Source: Chloroflexota bacterium (lineage in GTDB: Bacteria; Chloroflexota; Anaerolineae; UBA7937; B3-Chlor). From it: DNA of 34,470 bases. The notes beneath the pieces were generated by a model. The model saw only the letters and a list, made by a program, of their open reading frames with translations, was not told the origin of the DNA and did not search any database. How positions within the stretch are numbered: the stretch's first letter is position 1; each line of letters opens with the position of its first letter. Shown piece after piece: positions 15,777-24,108 of the stretch. The translations under genes and the position numbers were made by a program. Location: the NCBI GenBank assembly GCA_030613785.1, contig JAUWLF010000040.1:1-34470 (forward strand), given 5' to 3'.

Positions 15777-18383
15777 ATGAGACGAACACTGACGGCGCTG
15801 GTGCTGTTCACCGCAACGCTCTTCATAATGGACAGCTTGCCCCATAAAGAGAGGACGATTTTCGTGGAGGTCGAAACGCAGGGGGAGCCCACAGAGGAGT
15901 GGCTTCAGACCACGATTGCTGACTTTGAGCGCGGAGACTCTAACTGCGTGGCCATCACGGAGGTGGACGACGGAGAAGTCGTTTTGGCCAAGGTTGAGGA
16001 CAGCCGATACTGCACCGAGGGAACCTTCGTCTCTGAGGTCCACCAGTCGCCGGTCCTTTTCAACATCGTGGCGGCCGGTTGGTCTGTGGACAAGCCATTG
16101 GGTGGTACCTTCCATATACAGGTCCGGGCCGGCCAGGACGGAGAAATGTGGACTGACTGGATGGATGTCTCTCCAGATGAAGATGGACCTGGTTCCGAAT
16201 CCATGACCTGGGGGAACCTACTCGAGGTTCCGCCATCGCGTTATGTGCAGTATCGACTTGTGTTGGGCACTTTCGAACCAAGCACATCTCCCACGGTCCG
16301 CACGGTACTGCTCTCCGTCATGGACACCCGCGACGGCCCGACTGTGGAGCAGGCTCGGGCGATGATTCTTCCGCAAGAGGTAACCTCTGGGGTGCCGCAG
16401 CCACGCATCATCTCTCGCAAGGGGTGGGGTGCCAACGAGTCGTGGGCAACCAGGGAACCAATCTACCGCAAGCCGGTGGCCTTCGTCATCCACCACACCG
16501 TCACTCCCAACAATCCTGAAGATCCTGCGTACATAGTACGCGCCATCCTTCGCTATCACGCGCTCACAAGGGGATGGGGTGACATCGGGTACAACTTCCT
16601 TATCGATCGGGAGGGCAACACATACGAGGGCCGAAAAGGTGGAGATGGCGTGGTTGGCATCCATGCGGGCGACTACAACTACGGCAGCATCGGGATCGCA
16701 TTGCTCGGTGACTATAGATCAGCCGAGATGACCCCAGCGATGAAGGAGGCTCTGGTCTCCCTAATGGCCTGGGAAGCCGACCGCTATGGGATTCATCCTT
16801 TGGAGTCTTCGTATTTCGTACACCGCGTCTTCCCTCATATTGTGGGGCATAGAGATCTGTGGACCACAGTGTGTCCGGGCGATAAGGTGTACAAAGCACT
16901 GCCGGAATTGCGCGAGTTGACGTGGCAGAGGCTTCTGACTCGCAAGCCGAGGGTGGAAACGGTCAGTCCAGAGGCTGGAGAGGCCGTCAGTGGGCGAATA
17001 GTGATCGAAGTCTCTAGCCCCAGCCCAACCACTGCTACAACGCGACTCCTCCTAGACGGAGCTGTGAAGGCCGAAGGAGGGTCGAGTCTGACTTGGACTT
17101 GGAACACAGAAGCGGCTGCCGAAGGCCCTCACCGAATCGACGCCGTTGCTACGAGTGTACAGGGCCGCAGGTCGCGAGTAGTTCACGAAGTCATGGTCGA
17201 CAACACACCGCCAAGTGGTTCCGTGGTGGTCGATGATGGCGCAAGGTATGCGACGCAGATGACTGTGACCCTGAGCCTGCAAGCTGAAGATCCCGATGGC
17301 AGCGTGGTGGGGATGCAGTTCACACAGGACAACGCGAGCGAGTTCACGGAGGCTGAGGAGTTTGCGAGCAGCAGGGAATGGGTCTTGAGCCCTGGGGATG
17401 GCGGCAAGACTGTGGGTGCTCGCTTTCTTGACTGGGCAGGGAACGCGTCACCGGTGTGTTCCGCGACCATCATCTTGGACACGGCACCCCCCGGCAATTG
17501 GGGTGTGCTGGAGACGGAGGACTCAGGCCGTGTGGTGGTGGAAGTGTCCGATCTCGGGAGCGGGCTGGACCTGTCAAGCGCTGAGTATTCCACCTCGGTC
17601 GATGGAGGGATCACTTGGAGCGACTGGGAACCTGCGGTATGTAATGGTGAAGAGGTCGAGGAGTCACAGAGCACCAGCCGTCTGTGTGCGCCATCGGTCG
17701 GCGGAGCAGTACGGTTCAAGGTCGCGGATGGAGCAGGGAATGAAGGGCAAAGCCCTATCTATGGGGAAGCGGTCTTCCCCTTGCCCCAAGATACCCCTTC
17801 GGTGACGGCTGAGCCAACGAGTGGGCCGACAGCCACCCCATCCAGCGGGTTGCCTGACCTAGTTGTGGACAGGATCGCAGTGGCGCCTGAGACAGGCCTG
17901 AACTCCGGTCCGTTGACGATCACTGTGACGATCGAGAACAGGGCCCCCGTCGATGCACCGAATGGGTTCTGGGTCGAGTTGTTCGTGGACCCATCAGGTG
18001 TGCCGACCATAAACTCGGTGGCGGGGCAGGAAGGCAAAGGAGCATTCTGGTACGTTCCGGGCCTGGCCGCGGAGGAGACCCTGAGCTTGGCTCTGAGAGA
18101 TGCAGACGATCGCTACACCAGTTTTGCGGGCAACCTTACCTCTGGGCGACATGAGATCTACGCTTATGTGGATGCCTACAATTCGGTGGGCGAGTTGGGA
18201 CTTGTGTCCGAACTGGACGAGACCAATAACGTGCTTGGCCCATTGATCGTCGACGTTGGCCAAGGAGTGAACGACGACGGCTCGGGCTCGACCACTTCCG
18301 ATCTGGTGGGCATGTTGAGCTCAATGGTTCAGCAACTAGAGAGATTGCTGGCTTGGTTGAGCGACCAAGTCAGTTCACGGTAG
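15777..18383 (+). CDS. Secreted N-acetylmuramoyl-L-alanine amidase (PGRP/Amidase_2) with Ig-like and CARDB domains
   Basis: 868 residues. An N-terminal signal/anchor segment (RRTLTALVLFTATLFIM) is followed by a beta domain (about 60-185) and a peptidoglycan-recognition amidase domain (about 212-385). Zinc ligands are visible as the HH of FVIHHTVTP (239-240), H358 of VGHRDLW and C366 of TTVCPG, and the YNFLIDREGNTYEGR core is intact, so it should cut the MurNAc-L-Ala bond. Downstream come Ig-like repeats (about 395-640), a PT-rich linker, a CARDB adhesion domain (from about 691; PDLVVDRIAVAPETG) and an amphipathic tail. It acts outside the membrane. It is the first clearly exported protein in the run and lies between mraZ and ftsZ paralogues, suggesting daughter-cell wall splitting or remodelling. 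Confidence 0.92.
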   Translation: MRRTLTALVLFTATLFIMDSLPHKERTIFVEVETQGEPTEEWLQTTIADFERGDSNCVAITEVDDGEVVLAKVEDSRYCTEGTFVSEVHQSPVLFNIVAAGWSVDKPLGGTFHIQVRAGQDGEMWTDWMDVSPDEDGPGSESMTWGNLLEVPPSRYVQYRLVLGTFEPSTSPTVRTVLLSVMDTRDGPTVEQARAMILPQEVTSGVPQPRIISRKGWGANESWATREPIYRKPVAFVIHHTVTPNNPEDPAYIVRAILRYHALTRGWGDIGYNFLIDREGNTYEGRKGGDGVVGIHAGDYNYGSIGIALLGDYRSAEMTPAMKEALVSLMAWEADRYGIHPLESSYFVHRVFPHIVGHRDLWTTVCPGDKVYKALPELRELTWQRLLTRKPRVETVSPEAGEAVSGRIVIEVSSPSPTTATTRLLLDGAVKAEGGSSLTWTWNTEAAAEGPHRIDAVATSVQGRRSRVVHEVMVDNTPPSGSVVVDDGARYATQMTVTLSLQAEDPDGSVVGMQFTQDNASEFTEAEEFASSREWVLSPGDGGKTVGARFLDWAGNASPVCSATIILDTAPPGNWGVLETEDSGRVVVEVSDLGSGLDLSSAEYSTSVDGGITWSDWEPAVCNGEEVEESQSTSRLCAPSVGGAVRFKVADGAGNEGQSPIYGEAVFPLPQDTPSVTAEPTSGPTATPSSGLPDLVVDRIAVAPETGLNSGPLTITVTIENRAPVDAPNGFWVELFVDPSGVPTINSVAGQEGKGAFWYVPGLAAEETLSLALRDADDRYTSFAGNLTSGRHEIYAYVDAYNSVGELGLVSELDETNNVLGPLIVDVGQGVNDDGSGSTTSDLVGMLSSMVQQLERLLAWLSDQVSSR

Positions 18384-18428
18384 ACTTGATGGAAGGCAGC
18401 AAGCAGAAACCCGCTTATGATGTGCTGC

Positions 18429-18434
18429 AGGAGG
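18429..18434 (+). promoter_or_regulatory. Ribosome-binding site fixing the ftsZ-like start
   Basis: AGGAGG five bases before ATG 18440. The same frame is open upstream (TTG 18353, ATG 18389), but those have no comparable site, and MASQCSQPLIKVMGVGG aligns with normal FtsZ N-termini, so 18440 is the start. Confidence 0.8.
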
Positions 18435-18439
18435 AAGGA

Positions 18440-19585
18440 ATGGCTTCACAATGTAGCCAACCGCTGATCAAGGTCATGGGAGTCGGGGGAGGGGGCAGCA
18501 ACGCCGTTGACAGGATGCTCCACGTCGGGATTCCGGGTGTGCAGTTCATTTCTTCGAACACCGATGCTCAGGCCCTTGCTCTTTCCGAGGCATCACGGAA
18601 GGTCCAGCTAGGTCCAGAGACCACCAAGGGGCTGGGGGCTGGAGGCAACCCAGAGGTCGGCGCCCGGGCAGCAAGGGAGAGCGCTGAGCAGGTCCAAGAG
18701 GCTCTGAAAGGAGCAGAGATCGTGTTCGTGGCCTTGGGTCTGGGAGGAGGCACCGGCACAGGTGCTGCGCCGGTAATCGCTGAGGTGGCTCGGAAAAGCG
18801 GCGCTCTCACGATTGCGGTGGCGACGACGCCTTTCAGCTTCGAGGGAAGCAGGCGAGACCAGATCGCCAGGGAAGGGCTGGGCGCGCTGAAGGCGAAGTC
18901 AGACACCGTGATCGCCATTTCCAACGACCGTCTGCTGGACTTCATTGATGAGGAGACGTCGCTTGATATCTCCTTCCGCATAGCCGATGACGTGCTCAGG
19001 CAAGGCATTCAAGGCGTGGCGGAGTTGATCACATCCACGGGGCTCATCAATCTCAATCTGATGCACGTAAGAGCCGTACTCAGGAACGCTGGCTCGGCAC
19101 TTATGTCTATCGGTCAGGGCCGTGGGGATCAACGTGCCGTTGAGGCAGCGGAGTTGGCCGTAGCCAGTCCGCTCACCGAACTGTCGTCTATCGCAGGGGC
19201 ATCAGCAATACTGGTCAACATCACGGGGGCCAACGACCTGTCCTTGGACGAGATTCAGCAGGCCGTCAGTGCGGTGGCCGGCGTTGCGAGTCCCGATGCG
19301 GATATTTTCTTCGGGGCTACTCTCGATCCCAGCATGGGAGACCAGGTTCAGGTGACACTCATCGCCGTGGGCATGGACGGTCAGACACCGAGACGGGCGC
19401 TGGGAGCAGCGGTTTCACGCCGAGAGGTCTCTTGTGACACGCGAAGCACGGTCTCGGCTGCACACCCAGAGCTCGCACATGTGCAGGAACGTCGACGGAC
19501 TGTCGATCTACAGGATCTGGACGTGCCTACCTTCTTGAGACGGCGCAGGCTAGCCAAGATAGGGGAGGAAGAGCAGCATGGGTAG
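18440..19585 (+). CDS. ftsZ: FtsZ paralogue with degenerate T7 catalytic loop
   Basis: 381 residues with a full FtsZ fold: T1 GVGGGGSNAVDRM, tubulin signature GGGTGTGA at 102-109, T5/T6 region ISNDRLLDF and FRIADDVLRQGIQGVAELI, and a C-terminal conserved peptide LDVPTFLRRRR that would bind FtsA/SepF/ZipA-type partners. The striking change is the T7 synergy loop: canonical NLDFADV is NLNLMHV at 204-210 (bases 19049-19069), so both aspartates that complete the GTPase site of the adjacent subunit are replaced (D to N206 and D to H209). It should bind GTP and polymerise but hydrolyse poorly or not at all when alone. It may form static filaments or co-polymerise with a housekeeping FtsZ. Its stop overlaps the next start (ATGGGTAG). 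Confidence 0.93.
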   Translation: MASQCSQPLIKVMGVGGGGSNAVDRMLHVGIPGVQFISSNTDAQALALSEASRKVQLGPETTKGLGAGGNPEVGARAARESAEQVQEALKGAEIVFVALGLGGGTGTGAAPVIAEVARKSGALTIAVATTPFSFEGSRRDQIAREGLGALKAKSDTVIAISNDRLLDFIDEETSLDISFRIADDVLRQGIQGVAELITSTGLINLNLMHVRAVLRNAGSALMSIGQGRGDQRAVEAAELAVASPLTELSSIAGASAILVNITGANDLSLDEIQQAVSAVAGVASPDADIFFGATLDPSMGDQVQVTLIAVGMDGQTPRRALGAAVSRREVSCDTRSTVSAAHPELAHVQERRRTVDLQDLDVPTFLRRRRLAKIGEEEQHG

Positions 19586-19814
19586 AGCCTCCAAGGAATG
19601 CAAGAGCAGAGTGCAGGAACATATTCGACAGCACTTTCCAGACATGGCAGACGTGAAACCCGCTGTCTCGTGTCTGAAATCAGGGGGGCAAACGAGACAC
19701 CGCTTCACGTTCCGCAAGGCTTTGCGGTCATCTGATGGTAAGAAGTACAAGCAGATTGTCCATGTAACCGCGGATCAAGATGGCAAAGTGCTGAAGGTGG
19801 CAGTGTCCCGGTAG
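19578..19814 (+). CDS. Small protein sharing the C-terminal domain of the caspase-like peptidase
   Basis: 78 residues, ATG overlapping the ftsZ-like stop, preceded by GAGGAAGAG. It is rich in Lys, Arg and His and has no TM segment. Its end, VTADQDGKVLKVAVSR, matches the extreme C-terminal region of the peptidase at 9619-12222 (VTVNAQGDVLKVVMSR), and a weaker match runs through the N-terminal helix (ECKSRVQEHI against ELRQKVQRSV). I know no family for it. Sharing a domain with the peptidase, and being coupled to FtsZ, suggests an adaptor, an inhibitor or a substrate-recognition tag linking the two (inference). Confidence 0.8.
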   Translation: MGRASKECKSRVQEHIRQHFPDMADVKPAVSCLKSGGQTRHRFTFRKALRSSDGKKYKQIVHVTADQDGKVLKVAVSR

Positions 19815-19837
19815 AGGCTGTCGACGGAGTTGTGAAG

Positions 19838-21499
19838 ATGCTGGTGCTGAGTAGAATGGTCAAGCTCGAAAAGGTCGGTCGTCGTTGGTTCATCTGTTGG
19901 CTCCTTTCTTTAGTCATGCTCTCGCTCGCCGTCCAGCCCCCTTCGACCGTGCTGGGGGCACCAGCGGAGCTGGGATCCACCACGTATGTGGTCGCTTGGG
20001 GGGATACCATCTCTGGCATTGCGGTGCGCTACGGGACCACTGTGGCTGCAATCGCGGAGGTGAATCAGTTGGCCAATCCCAACCTCATTTTCGTGGGCCA
20101 GCGGCTTGCCATACCGGGCGCCACGTCGCCAGCGGCTGCCGGCTCTGGCACTCACGTGGTGCAAATAGGGGATACCCTTTCGGCTATCGCCTACCGTTAT
20201 CAGACTACGGTTCAGCGCTTGGCTCAGATGAATGGTCTGACTAATCCCAACATCATTGTCGTGGGGCAGAGATTGGCGATCCCCCAAGGCTGGTCGCCAG
20301 GCTTGGCACCAATGCCACCAGCAAGTGCGAGGGTGGGCGCTGGGCTATACCGCGTGCAACCGGGGGACACTCTGATCGGTATCGCGGTACGCTTTCGCGT
20401 AGGTATGTGGGACATCGTCCTGGCCAACAACATAGCCAACCCGTCCCTGATCTATGCTGGCCAGTCGCTAGTGATACCGGGCGCTCAGGAGCCCGCGAGC
20501 GGATCTCAGACACCTTCGGACACTGCCACCCCCACGCCGACGAAACGCCCTTCCGCACCCACTCCGAGGCCCGCTGCGCCAACGCCAAGGCCTGCCACGC
20601 CCACGCCCGGCGGGACCAGTCCGCCGATGGGACCCACCTATGCCTTTGGGTACGTGCAGGGTAGCATGCGCCAATTCCCCAACTGTGGGACCGTGTACTT
20701 CAAGGCCCAGATCAGAGGCATCGGAGGCGAGCCTGTGAGCGGCCGGACCGTGCGTCTGCGGTTTGCGGGCCACGCGGTGTATAACGTCAGCGGAGTTGGT
20801 CAAGACCCGGGGGAATGGGGTTTTGCGCCCTTGGCTCGGGAACACTTCCACTCTCCTTTCACGTTCCGGATAGACATCGTGGAGAGCGAGGCCAACCCGG
20901 TGCCCCAGTCGGATACAGTGGAGATCGATTTCACAGACTGTAACGCTGCTGGGCAGTTCGAGAATATCGTCTTCCAATATGGGCTCGCAGCTCCAACCCC
21001 AGCGAGCGTGCCAACGCGCAATCCTGGCCCAGATCCTGGGCCGAGAGGCCCACTGCCTCCTGTCGAATGGGATAGGCGTCTCAATGATTTGCCTTGCGTG
21101 GGCTTGGTGACTTTGACGGACGCAGGGATTCAACTGCGGCCGGGGGATCGATACTGGCGACTCGTGAGCGCCAGATGGCTCAATGAGGAGGAGAGCCGCA
21201 GGGACATTCAGATCCACGTGGATCTTCTCAACGAGGCAGGACAACGTGTGTTTGGGGACACAGTGGTGTTTGAGAACGGTGGCCAAGACCGGGTCGTCAG
21301 CACACCCCAGACTTGTTGCTATCCCTGGGACTATCCGGTCAAGTGGCCCATGTTCAATGCGCTCTGCTCCTATAGCGTCTATGTAGAGGGCCTTCCCAGC
21401 GACAAGATGGTCGGAATGGGGCTGGGAACCCCAGAGCACCCGGATTGGACCGTACACACTGGATTCGTCTTGACGTTTCAGCGGACTGCATATCGATGA
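19838..21499 (+). CDS. Secreted triple-LysM protein with two beta domains
   Basis: 553 residues from ATG 19838, GGAG eight bases upstream. A signal peptide (WFICWLLSLVMLSLAV...VLGA) is followed by three LysM domains at about 48-93, 105-150 and 170-215, each with the GDT.S.IA...T and GQ.L.IP pattern that binds GlcNAc-containing glycan. A TP-rich linker follows (about 220-262), then an Ig-like beta domain (about 265-385) and a C-terminal beta domain (about 405-553; RYWRLVSARWLNEEES, PMFNALCSYSVYVEGLPS). The last domain is related to the middle domain of the protein at 12219-14744. No catalytic residues are evident, so this is a wall-binding structural or adhesion protein. Confidence 0.9.
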   Translation: MLVLSRMVKLEKVGRRWFICWLLSLVMLSLAVQPPSTVLGAPAELGSTTYVVAWGDTISGIAVRYGTTVAAIAEVNQLANPNLIFVGQRLAIPGATSPAAAGSGTHVVQIGDTLSAIAYRYQTTVQRLAQMNGLTNPNIIVVGQRLAIPQGWSPGLAPMPPASARVGAGLYRVQPGDTLIGIAVRFRVGMWDIVLANNIANPSLIYAGQSLVIPGAQEPASGSQTPSDTATPTPTKRPSAPTPRPAAPTPRPATPTPGGTSPPMGPTYAFGYVQGSMRQFPNCGTVYFKAQIRGIGGEPVSGRTVRLRFAGHAVYNVSGVGQDPGEWGFAPLAREHFHSPFTFRIDIVESEANPVPQSDTVEIDFTDCNAAGQFENIVFQYGLAAPTPASVPTRNPGPDPGPRGPLPPVEWDRRLNDLPCVGLVTLTDAGIQLRPGDRYWRLVSARWLNEEESRRDIQIHVDLLNEAGQRVFGDTVVFENGGQDRVVSTPQTCCYPWDYPVKWPMFNALCSYSVYVEGLPSDKMVGMGLGTPEHPDWTVHTGFVLTFQRTAYR

Positions 21500-21548
21500 T
21501 AAAGCGTAGGGGATATCACACCGGTCCGTCGATCTCGGAGGTCTGGGC

Positions 21549-21686
21549 ATGGTTCAGTTGATCTTCTGGAGGACCGTTGCGTCGATTACGAGCGGGCTAC
21601 TTCAGGTCAGGGTTCTACTTCTCGTCCTGGTGCTCGCGTATGTCGCGGGATGGATCCTGGGGTCTGCCTACGGCCAAGGCTTCTAG
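21549..21686 (+). CDS. 45-residue single-TM protein
   Basis: ATG 21549 to TAG 21684-21686 encodes 45 residues, behind an excellent ribosome site (GGAGG at 21537-21541, seven bases upstream). An amphipathic N-terminal part (MVQLIFWRTVASITSGLLQ) is followed by a TM helix (VLLLVLVLAYVAGWILGSA) and a short GQGF tail. It lies between two LysM genes in the same direction. No family is known to me. Small TM proteins next to division and wall genes often modulate a larger membrane partner; that is only a suggestion. Confidence 0.65.
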   Translation: MVQLIFWRTVASITSGLLQVRVLLLVLVLAYVAGWILGSAYGQGF

Positions 21687-21773
21687 GCAGGCTTGACGAG
21701 AAGCCTCTCAATTGGAATCAGGCGTTCGTACTAGAGTCCACAAATGGACTCACGTGAGAAGGAGGTACAGAAA

Positions 21774-23498
21774 ATGGGGAACAGGACGCGCTGCATCGTG
21801 CTATTGATCGCTCTGCTTGCGATTCTGAGCGGATTGGCCTCTCCTGTCTTGGGGGTGCCTGAGGCGGAGGAGCGGAGTGCAAGCTCGGTGGTCCACATAG
21901 TCCAGTGGGGAGAGAACCTCACGCTCATCGCGCGACGGTACGGTGTCAGCACAGCAGTCATTGCTGAGGCAAACGGCATAGCGAATCCCAACTACATCTA
22001 CGCGGGACAGAGGCTGGTGATTCCCACAGGGGCGTCGCCTCCGTCTCCGCCGCCGCCGGGCCAGACGACTACGTACGTCGTTCGGAGAGGAGACACGCTC
22101 TCCGCAATCGCCTATCGTCTCGGTACGACCGTCAACGCCCTCGTCTCATTGAACGGTCTGGTGAACCCCAACCTGATCTACGCCGGGCAGGTGTTGAAGG
22201 TTCCAGGGCAGGAGCAGTCACCTCCCCCCAGCAACACCTGTGTCTATGTGGTGAAGCGAGGCGACAATCTGACCAAGATCGCTCTTGCGCATGGCACGAC
22301 GGTTTGGGCCCTGACAATTGCCAACAATCTGGCCAATCCCTCCTTCATTTGGGTTGGACAGCGGTTGGTGATCCCGGGATGCTCGCCCGGCACTACTCCC
22401 ACTCCTACGCCACAACCGCCAGCACCCACACCGACACCGGGCCCTGGGGCAACACCGACACCCACGGTGCAGCCTGGCCCTGTGCCTCGGATGAACACGC
22501 CCGAATACGGGGTTCACACGTTTCTCTGGTGGGCGGGGGAGTCCCGAGCCCGAGATGCCCAGTTGGCCAAGGACGCGGGCCTCACTTGGGTGAAGGAACT
22601 ACTCCCTTGGAGAAGCATAGAGGGAGCCGGCAAAGGCATCTTCGATTGGAGCGTTGCGGACGAAGTGGTGCAGACTCTGAATGATCGGGGGCTGAAGATC
22701 ATTGCTCGCGTAGATTTCCAGCCCGCGTGGGCGAGAGCAGATGGAGCCAACAACGGTCCTCCAGACAACTACCGTGACTACGGGGATTTCCTGTACGCCA
22801 TGGCGAGTCGCTACCGAGGCCGAATTCAAGCATACGAGATCTGGAACGAGCCAAACCTGGCACGCGAGTGGGGCGACCATCCACCCAACGCTGCCGAGTA
22901 CGTGGCTCTGCTGCGAGTAGCATATCATCGCATCAAGGAAGCGGACCCCAACGCTATGGTTATCACGGCGGGACTGGCTCCCACTGGGACCGGCCTGCCC
23001 CACGCGATTCCTGACGTGCAGTATCTGCGTGAGATGTACCAGTCAGGAGCCAAGAACTACTTCGATGTGCTGGGGGTCCACGCGCCAGGATACAAGGCTG
23101 CTCCTGAGACAAGTCCCAGTGAGGTGCAGAACAACCCAGCGCTGGGAGGCCACCGTTTCTTCTGCTTCCGGCGTGTAGAGGACTTGCGGCAGGTGATGGT
23201 TGACAATGGCGACGCAGGAAGACAGATGGCGGTGCTAGAGTTCGGCTGGACAAGCGATCCGAGGCCGGGTTCCCCATATCACTGGCACGCGGTGTCGGAG
23301 GAAACCAAGGCCGACTACATTGTGCGAGCCTTTCAGTGGGCCCGGGACCACTGGTCACCGTGGATGGGAGCGATGACCGTGTTGTCAATCGCGGACCCCG
23401 CTTGGACCGAGAACGACGAACAGTACTGGTGGGCCATCACCAATCCTGACGGAACAACCAGGCCTGCCTACGACGCTCTGAGAGCTGCTCCGAAATAG
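21774..23498 (+). CDS. Secreted triple-LysM plus clan-A glycoside hydrolase (GH39/GH5-like)
   Basis: 574 residues from ATG 21774 (AAGGAGG at 21759-21765; ATG 21744 is an alternative). A signal peptide ([21 protein letters not shown]) is followed by LysM domains at about 38-83, 98-143 and 157-202, a P/T-rich linker, and a TIM barrel from about 240 to the end. The acid/base is E359 in IWNEPN and the nucleophile E489 in VLEFGW, both in the expected strands 4 and 7, so it looks active. LysM targeting suggests it works on wall-associated glycan; the exact substrate cannot be read. Its single barrel is a distant relative of the tandem barrels encoded on both sides, but this copy is exported and intact. 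Confidence 0.92.
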   Translation: MGNRTRCIVLLIALLAILSGLASPVLGVPEAEERSASSVVHIVQWGENLTLIARRYGVSTAVIAEANGIANPNYIYAGQRLVIPTGASPPSPPPPGQTTTYVVRRGDTLSAIAYRLGTTVNALVSLNGLVNPNLIYAGQVLKVPGQEQSPPPSNTCVYVVKRGDNLTKIALAHGTTVWALTIANNLANPSFIWVGQRLVIPGCSPGTTPTPTPQPPAPTPTPGPGATPTPTVQPGPVPRMNTPEYGVHTFLWWAGESRARDAQLAKDAGLTWVKELLPWRSIEGAGKGIFDWSVADEVVQTLNDRGLKIIARVDFQPAWARADGANNGPPDNYRDYGDFLYAMASRYRGRIQAYEIWNEPNLAREWGDHPPNAAEYVALLRVAYHRIKEADPNAMVITAGLAPTGTGLPHAIPDVQYLREMYQSGAKNYFDVLGVHAPGYKAAPETSPSEVQNNPALGGHRFFCFRRVEDLRQVMVDNGDAGRQMAVLEFGWTSDPRPGSPYHWHAVSEETKADYIVRAFQWARDHWSPWMGAMTVLSIADPAWTENDEQYWWAITNPDGTTRPAYDALRAAPK

Positions 23499-23515
23499 TG
23501 GCGGAGGAGGATGAA

Positions 23516-24067
23516 TTGGGCTCCAAGATCTTGTCACTCTGTGTCCTGGTGGTGTGCCTAGTCGTTGTGGTCATAATTGGCGGCTGCACGAGGGAAAAGG
23601 CACCGCCGACACCAGCACCGACGTCTACAGCCAGGACGGCGCCGCCTGAGCATGTACCGGAGTCATCGCCGACTCCCTCACCCACGAGCACGCCTGAGGT
23701 TCTGGAGCTTACCTACTACATTGTGCAAACAGGGGATACTGTGTGGGACATCGCCGACCATTTTGGGATTTCCGTACAGGAACTGGTAGACGCCAACCAA
23801 CTTGTAGAACCGGATCGTTTGCAGCCTGGTCAGCAGCTCATCATTCCCGTCAGCGGCGACGAGGGCGGAGACGAGCGCGGTTCACCGCAACCATCGCCTG
23901 ATGAGTCTGGGGATGTAGAGGAGCAACTCACACACACCGTGGTGGCCGGCGACACTCTGTCGAGCATAGCCACATTGTATGGAACCACTGCAGAGGATAT
24001 CGCAACGCTGAACGGATTGGACCCAGACGACATCTTGGCTATCGGGCAACGGCTTGTCATTCCTTGA
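23516..24067 (+). CDS. LysM lipoprotein (two LysM domains, TTG start)
   Basis: 183 residues. TTG 23516 is preferred because GGAGGAGG (23503-23510) lies five bases upstream and the start then gives a compact lipoprotein signal; GTG 23498, overlapping the previous stop, would add six acidic residues before it. The hydrophobic core LCVLVVCLVVVVIIGG ends at Cys24 (IIGGC), a lipobox-like site. A P/T-rich spacer is followed by LysM domains at about 66-112 (YYIVQTGDTVWDIADHFG) and 136-183 (HTVVAGDTLSSIATLYG). It should tether peptidoglycan to the outer face of the membrane. Confidence 0.88.
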   Translation: MGSKILSLCVLVVCLVVVVIIGGCTREKAPPTPAPTSTARTAPPEHVPESSPTPSPTSTPEVLELTYYIVQTGDTVWDIADHFGISVQELVDANQLVEPDRLQPGQQLIIPVSGDEGGDERGSPQPSPDESGDVEEQLTHTVVAGDTLSSIATLYGTTAEDIATLNGLDPDDILAIGQRLVIP

Positions 24068-24108
24068 GTCGCAGGGAGGCGCGAGGGTAGCCATCTAGGA
24101 GGGTAATC

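Noticed and set aside
15421..15780. Plus-strand 119-codon frame overlapping the MraZ-like gene
   Set aside because: Different frame from the MraZ signature and without any recognisable domain.
14734..19585. The canonical dcw division cluster
   Set aside because: No mraW, ftsL, ftsI, mur genes, ftsW, ftsQ or ftsA, and FtsZ has a degenerate catalytic loop; an accessory set fits better.
20468..21550. Minus-strand 360-codon open frame
   Set aside because: Antisense to the triple-LysM protein; the LysM and beta domains on the plus strand explain the sequence.
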